A stretch of 64,000 bases of DNA. Source: Primorskyibacter sedentarius. GTDB lineage: Bacteria > Pseudomonadota > Alphaproteobacteria > Rhodobacterales > Rhodobacteraceae. Shown here piece by piece: positions 1 to 8,002 of the stretch. The notes under the pieces are model-generated. The model did not search any database. It saw only the letters and a program-made list of their open reading frames with translations, and was not told where the DNA came from. The first letter of the stretch is position 1, and each line of letters opens with the position of its first letter. The stretch covers positions 88,946-152,945 of the forward strand of contig NZ_SLZU01000012.1 of NCBI RefSeq assembly GCF_004342065.1, given 5' to 3'. The position numbers were made by a program, and so were the translations under genes.

Positions 1-428
1 TGGCCATGCGATATTGGGATCGCCCTGCATGGCAGGACATGGAAACCACGCGCAAGCTGTTGGCAGCGTTCATGCAAGATGCGCCCGAGAGGCAGCTGTC
101 ATGTGCTATTGAGCACGAGGGCCAGTTGATCGGCCGTATCGGCATGTCGCGGCACCTTGAGATCGGCTATATCCTGCATCCAGATTGGTGGGGCAAGGGG
201 TTGGGAACGGAAGCCATTGCCGCGTTTCTGCCGGAACTGTTTGTCCGTTTTCCCAATGCAGGTGCCCTGACCGCAGAGATCGACCCGCGCAACACCGGAT
301 CTGCCAGAGTGCTGGAGAAGAACGGCTTTGACTGCGTCAGGATCGAGAGGCAGAATTTTCTGTATGGCGAAGACGAATGGTGCGACACGGCCTATTACCG
401 GTTGAACCGTCCGACATCCGGGAAGTAG
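1..428 (+). CDS. GNAT-family N-acetyltransferase, 5' end outside window
   Basis: This is an acetyl-CoA-dependent N-acetyltransferase of the RimJ/RimL-like GNAT group; its acceptor cannot be told from sequence. The GNAT core is visible: 'GYILHPDWWGKGLGTEA' is the acetyl-CoA-binding motif A, followed by 'IDPRNTGSARVLEKNGF', the usual Asn/Ser/Leu/Gly-Phe segment of motif B. An ATG at position 6 starts 'MRYWDRP'. In this family 'VMRYW' normally lies about 40 residues into the protein, so that ATG is probably internal and the true N-terminus lies upstream of the window. It converges on the sugar dehydrogenase gene, 80 bp away. Confidence 0.85.
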   Translation, partial: AMRYWDRPAWQDMETTRKLLAAFMQDAPERQLSCAIEHEGQLIGRIGMSRHLEIGYILHPDWWGKGLGTEAIAAFLPELFVRFPNAGALTAEIDPRNTGSARVLEKNGFDCVRIERQNFLYGEDEWCDTAYYRLNRPTSGK

Positions 429-508
429 GGCATACCCGATCTTCAGCCGGGCGATGCGCTGAACATCAGGTCCCGGCTCGGGGGCCGGGACGCGTATCCC
501 TGCTTGGA

Positions 509-1615
509 TCACGGCACCAGACGATAGAGCGTGCCGTTGCCGACACTGAGAAACCACAGCCTGCCGTCTGGACCTTCGCGCACATCGCGGACGCGGATCG
601 TGGCGTCCCCCTTGATCTGTTCGACTTCGCGCAGCGGCGTGCCCTCCAGCCGGGCGATATAGTCGAACTTGAGCGACCCGACAAAGAAATGGCCGCGCCA
701 CGCAGCATTTCCCTTGCCGGAATGGATCGTCATGCCGGAGGGCGCAATCGACGGGTCCCAGTAGAAATCGGGCTGTTCCATCCCCGGCTTGGCGGTGCCT
801 TCGCCGATCTTCGTGCCGTTATAGTTGCGGCCATATGCGATGACCGGCCAGCCGTAATTTGCTCCCTTGCGGATGCGGTTGACCTCGTCCCCGCCCATCG
901 CGCCGTGTTCGTTCACCCAGAGCTGGCCGGTCGGGTCCAGCGCGGCGCCCTGCGGGTTCCGGTGACCGTAGGACCAGATCTCTGGCAGCTTGTCTTCGTG
1001 ACCGGAGAAGGGGTTATCACGTGGGGCCTTGCCATCCCGCGTGATCCTCAGGACAGATCCGTTATGCAATGTCAGGTCCTGCGCCGAGTTGGGCGCACCA
1101 CGCTCGCCCACGGTCACGAAAAGCGTGCCATCGCGCGCCTCGACAAGTCGAGAACCGAAGTGGCGGCCCCCGGTAGAGCCTTGCTTGATCTCGAAGATCG
1201 TGCGCAGCTCTGTGAGCTCCGACAGGTCGTCGGAGAGCCGCGCCCGCAGAACAGCCGTTCCGGCCTGCCTCACCCCCTGACGTTTGGCGTAGGTCATGAA
1301 AATCTCGCGCCGCCGGGAGAAATCCTGCGGGATCAGCAGGTCAAGCAAACCACCCTGCCCATGCACCCGGACCTTCGGCAGGCCCGCCACGCGTTTCACC
1401 GACCCGTCCGGCAGGCGTGCTGTCAAAGTTCCGCCGATTTCGGTCACCAGAATGGTGCCGTCAGGCAGAAACCCGAAAGCCCAGGGGTCTTTCAACCCGC
1501 GCAGGACGGGTTGCGCCTCGTAACTGCGCAGGTTCGACGCGACAGGCTCCGCCCCCAGTGGCGAGGTGATGGCGCAAGCAATCCCCAGAACAGCAGAAAG
1601 AATGAATGATCGCAT
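509..1615 (-). CDS. Secreted PQQ-dependent aldose sugar dehydrogenase
   Basis: Six-bladed beta-propeller sugar dehydrogenase of the soluble glucose/aldose dehydrogenase (GSDH, YliI-like) family, which oxidises aldoses in the periplasm with PQQ. The 368-residue product starts with a signal peptide ending near 'SPLGAEP'. It carries family landmarks: 'LKDPWAFGFLPDG', 'GGRHFGSRL', 'GDEVNRIRKGANYGWPV' and 'DPSIAPSGMTIHSG'. I chose the ATG at 1615 because an AGGAGG lies about 7 bases upstream; the longer open frame has no such site. It is divergent from the binding-protein gene at 1780 and shares a 164-bp promoter region with it. PQQ biosynthesis genes are not in the window. Confidence 0.9.
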   Translation of the reverse strand: MRSFILSAVLGIACAITSPLGAEPVASNLRSYEAQPVLRGLKDPWAFGFLPDGTILVTEIGGTLTARLPDGSVKRVAGLPKVRVHGQGGLLDLLIPQDFSRRREIFMTYAKRQGVRQAGTAVLRARLSDDLSELTELRTIFEIKQGSTGGRHFGSRLVEARDGTLFVTVGERGAPNSAQDLTLHNGSVLRITRDGKAPRDNPFSGHEDKLPEIWSYGHRNPQGAALDPTGQLWVNEHGAMGGDEVNRIRKGANYGWPVIAYGRNYNGTKIGEGTAKPGMEQPDFYWDPSIAPSGMTIHSGKGNAAWRGHFFVGSLKFDYIARLEGTPLREVEQIKGDATIRVRDVREGPDGRLWFLSVGNGTLYRLVP

Positions 1616-1779
1616 GGCGTATCCTCCTGACCGTTTGAGATAGGGGAAAGCCCTTGCCTGTCCAGCGCTGGGCGAGGCTTTGCCCACCTCGCGTAACGGT
1701 AATCTCGGAACCTCTTTTCATTTAGGTTTGCGCCGCTTACGCTCCGCGCAGGACATATGTTCCAACTTGGGAGAAGAAA

Positions 1780-2976
1780 ATGAAAAACCTGTTGTTGGCC
1801 ACTGCCGCATGCGCCCTTGCCGCAGGCAGCGCAACTGCTGAAAGCCACGCGAGCACCGTCAATATCGGTGTGATCCTTGGCTTCACCGGCCCGATCGAAT
1901 CCCTGACACCGATGATGGCAGGCTCCGCAGAGATGGCGCTGACCGAAGTGAACGAAAGCGGCACCTTTCTTGATGGGGTCACTTTGGCGCCGGTGCGTGC
2001 GGACTCGACCTGCGTTGACAGCGCCGCCGCTACCGCAGCTGCCGAACGTCTGGTCACGTCCGATGGTGTCGTGGCGATCATGGGGGCGGATTGCTCGGGC
2101 GTGACGGGCGCCGTTCTGTCCAACGTGGCCGTTCCAAACGGCGTGCCAATGATCTCGCCCTCCGCGACCTCTCCGGGTCTGACGACGGCAGAGGATAACG
2201 GCCTGTTCTTCCGCACCGCACCGTCCGATGCGCGCCAGGGCGAAGTTCTGGCCGGTATCCTTGCCGACAAAGGCATCACATCGGTTGCCGTGACCTATAC
2301 CAACAACGACTATGGCAAGGGTCTGTCGGACAGCTTCATCTCCAGCTTCGAGGCGAATGGCGGCACTGTCACGCTGAATGCGCCGCATGAAGACGGCAAA
2401 GCCGATTACTCGGCGGAAATCGGCGCGCTGGCCTCGGCCGGCGGCGACTTGCTGGTGGTCCTTGGCTATTCCGATCAGGGCGGCAAGGGCATCATTCAGG
2501 CCTCTCTCGACACCGGCGCCTTTGACATGTTCATGATGGGCGACGGCATGTATGGCGACGCCCTGCTTGCTGATCTTGGCGGCGATCTGGACGGCTCGTT
2601 CGGCGCTGTGCCGTGGTCCGAAGGTGAAGGCACCGAGAAATTCGCAGCTCTGGCCGAGGCCGCGGGCGTGAACGGTGAATCCTCCTTTACCCGCGAAAGC
2701 TATGACGCGGCGGCGCTGATTGCGCTGGCGATGATGGCGGGCGGCGAAGCCACATCCAAGGCCGTGGCCGAAAATGTGATCAATGTCGCAAACGCGCCGG
2801 GCGAAAAGATCCTGCCGGGCGAGCTTGGCAAGGCCTTCGAGATCCTCGCGAATGGCGGCGAAATCGACTATGTCGGCGCCACGAATGTCGAGCTGATCGG
2901 ACCGGGAGAAGCGGCAGGCACCTACCGCGAATACACCGTCACGGGTGGCGCTTACGAAACAGTTCAGTTCCGCTGA
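1780..2976 (+). CDS. ABC transporter substrate-binding protein, branched-chain amino acid type
   Basis: Periplasmic binding protein (398 aa) of the Leu/Ile/Val-binding type I fold, which delivers ligand to the LivHM-type permeases encoded downstream. A signal peptide is visible (residues 1 to about 21, ending 'AAGSATA'). Mature sequence begins with the family-typical 'NIGVILGFTGPIESLTPMM', and later 'MISPSATSPGLT' and 'NDYGKGLSD' match conserved stretches. 'GGGAGAAG' lies just before the ATG. The members of this family bind amino acids, amides, urea or aromatic acids, so the ligand is open. A hairpin follows the stop codon, which would favour higher expression of this gene than of the downstream ATPases. 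Confidence 0.88.
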   Translation: MKNLLLATAACALAAGSATAESHASTVNIGVILGFTGPIESLTPMMAGSAEMALTEVNESGTFLDGVTLAPVRADSTCVDSAAATAAAERLVTSDGVVAIMGADCSGVTGAVLSNVAVPNGVPMISPSATSPGLTTAEDNGLFFRTAPSDARQGEVLAGILADKGITSVAVTYTNNDYGKGLSDSFISSFEANGGTVTLNAPHEDGKADYSAEIGALASAGGDLLVVLGYSDQGGKGIIQASLDTGAFDMFMMGDGMYGDALLADLGGDLDGSFGAVPWSEGEGTEKFAALAEAAGVNGESSFTRESYDAAALIALAMMAGGEATSKAVAENVINVANAPGEKILPGELGKAFEILANGGEIDYVGATNVELIGPGEAAGTYREYTVTGGAYETVQFR

Positions 2977-2994
2977 TCGCACCCGACAAGAATG

Positions 2995-3019
2995 AACAGC
3001 CCGGATTTTCCGGGCTGTT
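2995..3019 (+). terminator. Hairpin after binding-protein gene
   Basis: A perfect 10-bp stem (AACAGCCCGG / CCGGGCTGTT) closes a 5-base ATTTT loop, with only a short T run after it. It sits 18 bp after the binding-protein stop and 44 bp before livG. It probably acts as a partial terminator or as a 3' mRNA stabiliser inside the operon. Confidence 0.75.
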
Positions 3020-3062
3020 TCAATGAGATGAGAGACGCCCTCAAGGCGCGGAAAGGGGTGCT

Positions 3063-3839
3063 GTGATCCGGGTTGAGAACCTTCACAAGCATTTTGGCGG
3101 GTTTCACGCCGTGGATGGTGCATCACTGGAGATCGCCACCGGGTCCATTACCGGCCTTGTCGGGCCGAATGGCGCCGGGAAAACAACGCTTTTCAATGTG
3201 ATAGCGGGAGTTCTTGAACCAACTTCGGGTCAAGTTCGCATGGACGGTGATGACATCACCGGATTGCCCCCACATGTGTTGTTTCACAAGGGCTTATTGC
3301 GCACCTTTCAGATCGCACATGAATTCAGCTCCATGACCTGCCGGGAGAACCTGATGATGGTGCCGGGCGGGCAATCGGGCGAGACGTTGTGGAATGCGTG
3401 GTTCCAGCGCGGACGGATTGCGCAGGAAGAAGAGACGTTGTTGAAGAAAGCCGACGAGGTCCTTGATTTCCTGACAATATCTCACCTCAAGAACGAACGG
3501 GCTGGCAATCTTTCCGGTGGTCAGAAAAAGCTGCTGGAGCTTGGGCGAACGATGATGGTGGATGCCAAGATCGTCTTTCTTGACGAGGTTGGCGCAGGCG
3601 TGAACCGCACCCTGCTCAACACGATCGGCGATGCCATTCTGCGGCTTAATCAGGAACGCGGCTATACGTTCTGCATGATTGAACATGACATGGATTTCAT
3701 CGGACGTCTTTGCGATCCCGTCATCGTCATGGCCGAGGGCAAAGTGCTGGCACAGGGCACGATTGACGAGATCAAGGCCAATGAGGCGGTGATCGAGGCC
3801 TATCTGGGCACCGGTTTGAAGAACAAGGAGATGGTGTGA
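3063..3839 (+). CDS. livG: ABC transporter ATP-binding protein, LivG type
   Basis: Cytoplasmic ATPase (258 aa) of the branched-chain amino acid ABC importer family, pairing with the LivF-type ATPase encoded next. Walker A 'GPNGAGKT' is at residues 34-41, the signature 'LSGGQ' at 150-154, Walker B 'IVFLDE' at 170-175 and the H-loop 'CMIEHDMDF' near 202. After the catalytic glutamate the usual proline is valine ('LDEVGAGVN'), a mild deviation. The start is a GTG at 3063 preceded by an A/G-rich site. The C-terminus 'AYLGTG' is typical of LivG. The stop overlaps the ATG of a 28-codon ORF. Confidence 0.9.
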   Translation: MIRVENLHKHFGGFHAVDGASLEIATGSITGLVGPNGAGKTTLFNVIAGVLEPTSGQVRMDGDDITGLPPHVLFHKGLLRTFQIAHEFSSMTCRENLMMVPGGQSGETLWNAWFQRGRIAQEEETLLKKADEVLDFLTISHLKNERAGNLSGGQKKLLELGRTMMVDAKIVFLDEVGAGVNRTLLNTIGDAILRLNQERGYTFCMIEHDMDFIGRLCDPVIVMAEGKVLAQGTIDEIKANEAVIEAYLGTGLKNKEMV

Positions 3840-3925
3840 TGCGTGCGGCTCCCCTCCCCACGCGGCAGCCCGTAACATGGTCCCATGATCCCCAGGACAG
3901 TGCAATTACGGCGGGCAACGCATGA
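3839..3925 (+). CDS. 28-codon ORF coupled to livG and livF
   Basis: A short frame (starts MRAAPLPTRQP, ends DSAITAGNA) fills the gap between livG and livF. Its ATG shares a base with the livG stop (TGATG) and its TGA overlaps the livF ATG (ATGA). Ribosomes could therefore pass from livG to livF without leaving the mRNA. I see no domain or membrane segment. It may be a coupling leader rather than a functional peptide. Confidence 0.4.
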   Translation: MRAAPLPTRQPVTWSHDPQDSAITAGNA

Positions 3926-4749
3926 GCGGCAACCCCTATCAGGATGATCGCGGCAATCGCGACCGCTCGATCACCAAGCCCGACGGGCAAGGCTCTGTCA
4001 TCGGCGCGGCAGGCGGCGGTAAGGCGCAGCCAGCGCCGGGCAACCCTTTCCTCATCGGGCATGAGATGACCGGCGGCTACGGGCGCGGCGCGGATATTCT
4101 GCACGGTTGCACCATCGCGGTGGAACGCGGCGAAATTGCGGTCATTGTCGGGCCGAATGGCGCGGGCAAATCGACGGCGATGAAGGCGGTCTTTGGCATG
4201 CTTGACCTGCGCAAGGGCCATGTGATGCTGGACAACGAGGATATCACGCGCCTCAGCCCGCAGGACCGGGTGGTCAAGGGCATGGGGTTCGTGCCGCAGA
4301 CGCACAACATCTTCACCTCTATGACGGTGGAGGAAAACCTTGAGATGGGCGCCTTCATCCGGCGCGACGATTTCAGCGAGACGATGGAGCAGGTCTATCA
4401 CCTGTTCCCGATCCTCAAGGACAAGCGTCGCCAGGCGGCGGGTGAGCTCTCGGGCGGGCAACGCCAGCAGGTCGCCGTGGGCCGCGCGCTGATGACAAAA
4501 CCCAAGGTACTGATGCTGGACGAACCCACCGCGGGCGTCAGCCCCATCGTCATGGACGAGCTCTTTGACCGGATCATCGAGGTTGCCCGCACCGGCATTC
4601 CGATCCTGATGGTGGAACAGAACGCCCGGCAAGCGCTGGAGATCGCAGACAAGGGCTATGTGCTGGTGCAGGGGGCGAACGCGTTTGCCGGCACGGGCAA
4701 GGAGTTGTTGGCCGATGACGATGTGCGCAAGAGTTTTCTGGGGGGCTGA
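3922..4749 (+). CDS. livF: ABC transporter ATP-binding protein, LivF type, with N-terminal extension
   Basis: Second ATPase (275 aa) of the importer. Walker A 'GPNGAGKS' is at residues 77-84, then 'LSGGQRQQ', Walker B 'VLMLDEPTAGVSP' and H-loop region 'LMVEQNARQAL'; replacement of the H-loop histidine by Q/N here is usual in LivF ('VEQN'). LivF proteins normally open directly with the first strand of the nucleotide-binding domain. This one carries about 45 extra residues, rich in Gly, Asp, Arg and Pro, that look disordered. The start overlaps the upstream mini-ORF stop, and the stop overlaps the next gene by one base (TGATG), so translation is coupled throughout. Confidence 0.9.
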   Translation: MSGNPYQDDRGNRDRSITKPDGQGSVIGAAGGGKAQPAPGNPFLIGHEMTGGYGRGADILHGCTIAVERGEIAVIVGPNGAGKSTAMKAVFGMLDLRKGHVMLDNEDITRLSPQDRVVKGMGFVPQTHNIFTSMTVEENLEMGAFIRRDDFSETMEQVYHLFPILKDKRRQAAGELSGGQRQQVAVGRALMTKPKVLMLDEPTAGVSPIVMDELFDRIIEVARTGIPILMVEQNARQALEIADKGYVLVQGANAFAGTGKELLADDDVRKSFLGG

Positions 4750-5165
4750 TGGTGGTATCAAACATGCAATTTTTCAGCGTGCCGGCGGCTTTGGCCCTGT
4801 GGTTGGTCCCCGGCCTTGCCATGGCAGACCTGAGCTGCCGCTTTGAGCGGGAATGTCCGGAAGGCGAAACCTGCGCCGAAAGCGGCTATGAGATGCAAGT
4901 CGTACCGCAGGATGCGATGGGTGACGACATCGAGCCTGACGCCGTAGCAGAGGCGCTTGGCGGTCAGGCGATTGTTGACGACGCGGGACGTTTTGATGTT
5001 CTGCCCTTGGGGCGCCGTGAAGGTGACAAGAGCTGGTTTGGTATCAGTGCGGCTGGCGCCCATCTGCTGACTGTCTCCCCTCAGGGTGCGGCCCGGTATT
5101 CGGTGCATTTCGAGGGCGCGGAGTTCTCCATGCTCTATCTCGGACAGTGCGAGGACGCATCGTGA
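4749..5165 (+). CDS. Hypothetical exported protein in the liv cluster
   Basis: A 138-residue protein of unknown function. A signal peptide is clear: hydrophobic 'FFSVPAALALWLVPGLAMA', cleaved before 'DLSCRFE'. The mature part has five cysteines, several clustered near the new N-terminus (C-x5-C-x5-C), which suggests disulfides in the periplasm. The ATG at 4749 overlaps the livF stop; an internal ATG at 4764 would give a shorter signal peptide. The stop overlaps the GTG of livH. Its place between an ATPase and a permease gene suggests a role linked to this transporter, but that is inference. Confidence 0.7.
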   Translation: MVVSNMQFFSVPAALALWLVPGLAMADLSCRFERECPEGETCAESGYEMQVVPQDAMGDDIEPDAVAEALGGQAIVDDAGRFDVLPLGRREGDKSWFGISAAGAHLLTVSPQGAARYSVHFEGAEFSMLYLGQCEDAS

Positions 5166-6175
5166 TTGATTTCCTGAACGCCATTGTGGCGCTTTCGAAT
5201 TTCGTGCTGATCCCGGCTCTGGCCTACGGCAGCCAGCTGGCGCTTGGGGCGTTGGGTGTGACGCTAATCTACGGAATCCTGCGGTTTTCCAATTTCGCAC
5301 ATGGCGACACGATGGCCTTTGGCACGATGGTCGTGGTTCTGGTGACATGGGCGATGCAGGCAGCGGGGATCAGCCTCGGGCCGCTGCCCACGGCGCTGCT
5401 CGCCCTGCCCTTTGGCATCCTTGGCGCGGCAGCGCTGGTGCTGCTGACAGACCGCGCGGTCTATCGCTTTTACCGGGAGCAGAAGGCCAAACCGGTGATC
5501 CTTGTCATCGTCTCCATGGGGGTGATGTTCATCTATAATGGCATCACCCGCCTGATCATCGGGCCAAATGACCAACGGTTCGCCGATGGCGAACGGTTCC
5601 TGATCGGCGCGCGCGAGTTCAAGGCGATGACTGGGCTTGATGAAGGGCTTGCAATCAAGTCAACGCAGGCGATCACGCTGGTGACGGCCGTGATCGTCGT
5701 GGCGCTGCTGTTCTGGTTTCTGAACCACACGCGCACCGGCAAATCCATGCGCGCCTATTCGGATAACGAGGATCTGGCGCTGCTGTCGGGGATCAACCCC
5801 GAACGCGTGGTAATGGTGACCTGGCTGATCGTGGCGGCACTGGCGACCGTGGCGGGCACGCTTTACGGGCTGGACAAAAGCTTCAAACCCTTCACCTATT
5901 TCCAACTGCTGCTGCCAATCTTTGCCAGCGCCATCGTCGGTGGTCTGGGCAGTCCGCTGGGGGCCATCGCGGGCGGGTTCGTCATCGCGTTTTCCGAGGT
6001 TGGCATCACCTATGCGTGGAAAAAGGTTCTGGTCTACCTGCTGCCCGAGCAGCTTGAGCCGTCGGGGCTCGTGCAGCTTTTGAGCACGGATTACAAATTC
6101 GCGGTCAGTTTCGTCATCCTTCTGATCGTGCTCTTGATCCGGCCAACCGGTCTTTTCCGCGGAAAATCAGTTTGA
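5162..6175 (+). CDS. livH: ABC transporter permease, LivH type
   Basis: Inner-membrane permease (337 aa) of the branched-chain amino acid importer family. It has about eight hydrophobic segments and the LivH landmarks 'LGALGVTLIYGILRFSNFAHGD' region near the N-terminus and 'SAIVGGLGSPLGAIAGG' near residue 270. I prefer the GTG at 5162, which overlaps the preceding stop (GTGA) and gives the normal start 'IDFLNAI'; a GTG at 5147 would add five residues. It should pair with LivM, here displaced to 8003. Confidence 0.9.
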   Translation: MIDFLNAIVALSNFVLIPALAYGSQLALGALGVTLIYGILRFSNFAHGDTMAFGTMVVVLVTWAMQAAGISLGPLPTALLALPFGILGAAALVLLTDRAVYRFYREQKAKPVILVIVSMGVMFIYNGITRLIIGPNDQRFADGERFLIGAREFKAMTGLDEGLAIKSTQAITLVTAVIVVALLFWFLNHTRTGKSMRAYSDNEDLALLSGINPERVVMVTWLIVAALATVAGTLYGLDKSFKPFTYFQLLLPIFASAIVGGLGSPLGAIAGGFVIAFSEVGITYAWKKVLVYLLPEQLEPSGLVQLLSTDYKFAVSFVILLIVLLIRPTGLFRGKSV

Positions 6176-6243
6176 TTCTTGTCCTCGCCGCGCTAACAGG
6201 ACGCCAGCCATGTTGGCGCGTACCCAGTCGAAACGGATGACCG

Positions 6244-7284
6244 ATGAAACCAAAGCTGCTGATCCATTCCGGCCTGCCCAAGACCGGAACCACCACCATC
6301 CAGCTTCATTGCGCGCTCAACCGGCAGGTGCTGGCCCGGAACGGCTGGCTTTATCCACAGGCCGGGCGGCAGTGGAACGCGCATCACACTTTCGGTAACT
6401 TCTTCCGGTCCGAAGGCAAAAAGCTCGCATGGATCCGCGAGGCTGATCCCGCAAAGGTCCGTCGCATGCTGGAACGCGAGCGTGTTGAAAGCGGTGCCGA
6501 CAATGTGATCATCAGTTCGGAATCGCTGTTTCACATCAACAGCCTCAGGAAACTGGCGCAGTATTTTCCCGATTACGAGATCAATATGCTGGTCTACCTG
6601 CGCAGGCAGGATGAATGGCTTGAATCCGTCTACCGTCAGCAATTGCGCGGCGGCGCTGTCTTTACCGACCGGCACAGCTATCTTCGGCAAGTGCAGTCAA
6701 GCCTCGACTATGATCGTGTGCTTGGGGAGTGGGAAAGCGTGCTGGGGGTCGATCATATCTGCGTCCGCAGCTTCGAGCCGAAGTTTTTCGAAATCTCGCT
6801 GGTGGAACAGTTCATGGATGTGCTGGGCCTGACTCTGACATCTGACTACGACGAAGCGCCAAGGCGGAATGACAAGCTCAACCGCGCTGCAATGGACTTC
6901 TTGATGAAATTCCCGAACGAGCGGCGCATCAGCCATGATTACCAACTGCTTCAGAAGGAGTTGGAAGCATGGTCGCAAGGTCGGCCGGACCGGCCTGAAC
7001 ACCAGACGCTCTATCCGCCCGCTGAACGCCGCGCCATTGCCGACGAACATGCCGAGGGCAACAAGCGGATCGAAGATCGGTACTTTCCGTCGGGCAGCAC
7101 GCTGTTCCGCGCGCCCCTGCCCGAGCCGAACGAACCTTGGGAAGAGTATCCCGGCCTGTCGGCCGACGAGGCCGTGAACATCGCCCACACCGTGTGGAAA
7201 GCGCAGCTGGCGCAAGAGAAAAGACTTCGTTCGGCGCTGAAGAAACGCAAGATTTCCGCGTCGGGCTCTTCCAGAAAACCGTAA
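6244..7284 (+). CDS. Sulfotransferase-like P-loop protein
   Basis: A 346-residue cytosolic protein with the start of a sulfotransferase fold. 'LIHSGLPKTGTTTIQ' (residues 6-20) matches the 5'-phosphosulfate-binding loop that holds PAPS, and 'VIISSESLF' followed by 'LVYLRRQDEWLESVY' resembles the strand-serine and 3'-phosphate-binding region. The rest is charged, with a basic C-terminus (KKRKISASGSSRKP). The acceptor is unknown; such proteins often modify glycans or lipids. It follows livH by 68 bp in the same direction and precedes a marR promoter. It has no obvious tie to amino acid import. Confidence 0.65.
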   Translation: MKPKLLIHSGLPKTGTTTIQLHCALNRQVLARNGWLYPQAGRQWNAHHTFGNFFRSEGKKLAWIREADPAKVRRMLERERVESGADNVIISSESLFHINSLRKLAQYFPDYEINMLVYLRRQDEWLESVYRQQLRGGAVFTDRHSYLRQVQSSLDYDRVLGEWESVLGVDHICVRSFEPKFFEISLVEQFMDVLGLTLTSDYDEAPRRNDKLNRAAMDFLMKFPNERRISHDYQLLQKELEAWSQGRPDRPEHQTLYPPAERRAIADEHAEGNKRIEDRYFPSGSTLFRAPLPEPNEPWEEYPGLSADEAVNIAHTVWKAQLAQEKRLRSALKKRKISASGSSRKP

Positions 7285-7290
7285 AGCCCC

Positions 7291-7319
7291 TTGACAATTT
7301 GTGCCGCGTACCACAAATG
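7291..7319 (+). promoter_or_regulatory. marR promoter with overlapping palindrome
   Basis: A consensus -35 box TTGACA (7291-7296) is followed by a perfect inverted repeat, ATTTGTG (7297-7303) and CACAAAT (7312-7318), separated by 8 bases. The repeat fills the -35 to -10 spacer, and its right arm covers the likely -10 hexamer. This is where MarR repressors usually bind their own promoter. Confidence 0.6.
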
Positions 7320-7375
7320 TTCCGCATGAGCCGGTGCATGCGCACCGTATTGAGACCCGATCGGAGCATCATTCC

Positions 7376-7831
7376 ATGAGCAAGAGCACCACCAACGACT
7401 TCGCCCGCATCATCGTCAACGCCTTTTCCCTTCAGTCCGCGATCACCAGCAACCAGATGCTGGCCGACAAGGGCCTGACCACTGCTGGCTGGCTTGTCCT
7501 GCGCCGCCTGTCGAACAAGGAAGACCTGTCCGTTGCGGCACTTGGCCGGGCATTCTCGCTGACGCGCCAGCGCATGTTCCAGATCGTCAATCGTCTGGCC
7601 GAAAAGGGGTATGTCGAGTTGCAGATCAACGAAGAAGAAAAGCGCGCCCGCAAGGTTCTGCTGACGGCTGAAGGTCGTGAAGTGCTGAAAGCTGTCGAAA
7701 AAGAGCTGACCGCTCTGCTTGGCGATGCGCTGTCCGAAATGCCCGAGAAATCCATGGACAAGTCGGCGCGCATGCTGCGCAAGCTGACCCTGGCCATTTC
7801 CGGCGAGACGGCAGAGAAGGCCGACGCCTGA
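7376..7831 (+). CDS. MarR-family transcriptional regulator
   Basis: A 151-residue winged-helix regulator. The recognition region is 'LSVAALGRAFSLTRQRMFQIVNRLAEKGYV' (about residues 57-86), followed by the wing 'EEKRARKVLLTAEG'. MarR proteins bind DNA as dimers and usually release it on binding a small phenolic or lipophilic ligand. The start chosen is the ATG at 7376; an upstream ATG in frame at 7301 would place the promoter palindrome inside the gene. A terminator follows. The gene separates livH and the sulfotransferase gene from livM and probably represses itself and perhaps its neighbours. Confidence 0.85.
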   Translation: MSKSTTNDFARIIVNAFSLQSAITSNQMLADKGLTTAGWLVLRRLSNKEDLSVAALGRAFSLTRQRMFQIVNRLAEKGYVELQINEEEKRARKVLLTAEGREVLKAVEKELTALLGDALSEMPEKSMDKSARMLRKLTLAISGETAEKADA

Positions 7832-7857
7832 ACGCATCAGCACCCCTGATCAGGATG

Positions 7858-7888
7858 AACCGGTGTCACATGCGTGATGCCGGTTTTT
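7858..7888 (+). terminator. Intrinsic terminator after marR
   Basis: The arms AACCGG and CCGGTT enclose a second paired tier, TCAC-ATGC-GTGA, joined by two G-T wobbles. A run TTTTTCTTT follows. It lies 27 bp after the marR stop and implies that livM is read mainly from a separate promoter. Confidence 0.8.
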
Positions 7889-8002
7889 CTTTGTCTATCT
7901 CTGCCGGTTGACGCCAATTCCCGCTTTGCCTCCGGCCCCGTGACGTGCAAACCTGCACTGCAACCCGGCGCCTGACTCTCGCCGGAAGACGGAGGCCCAG
8001 AA

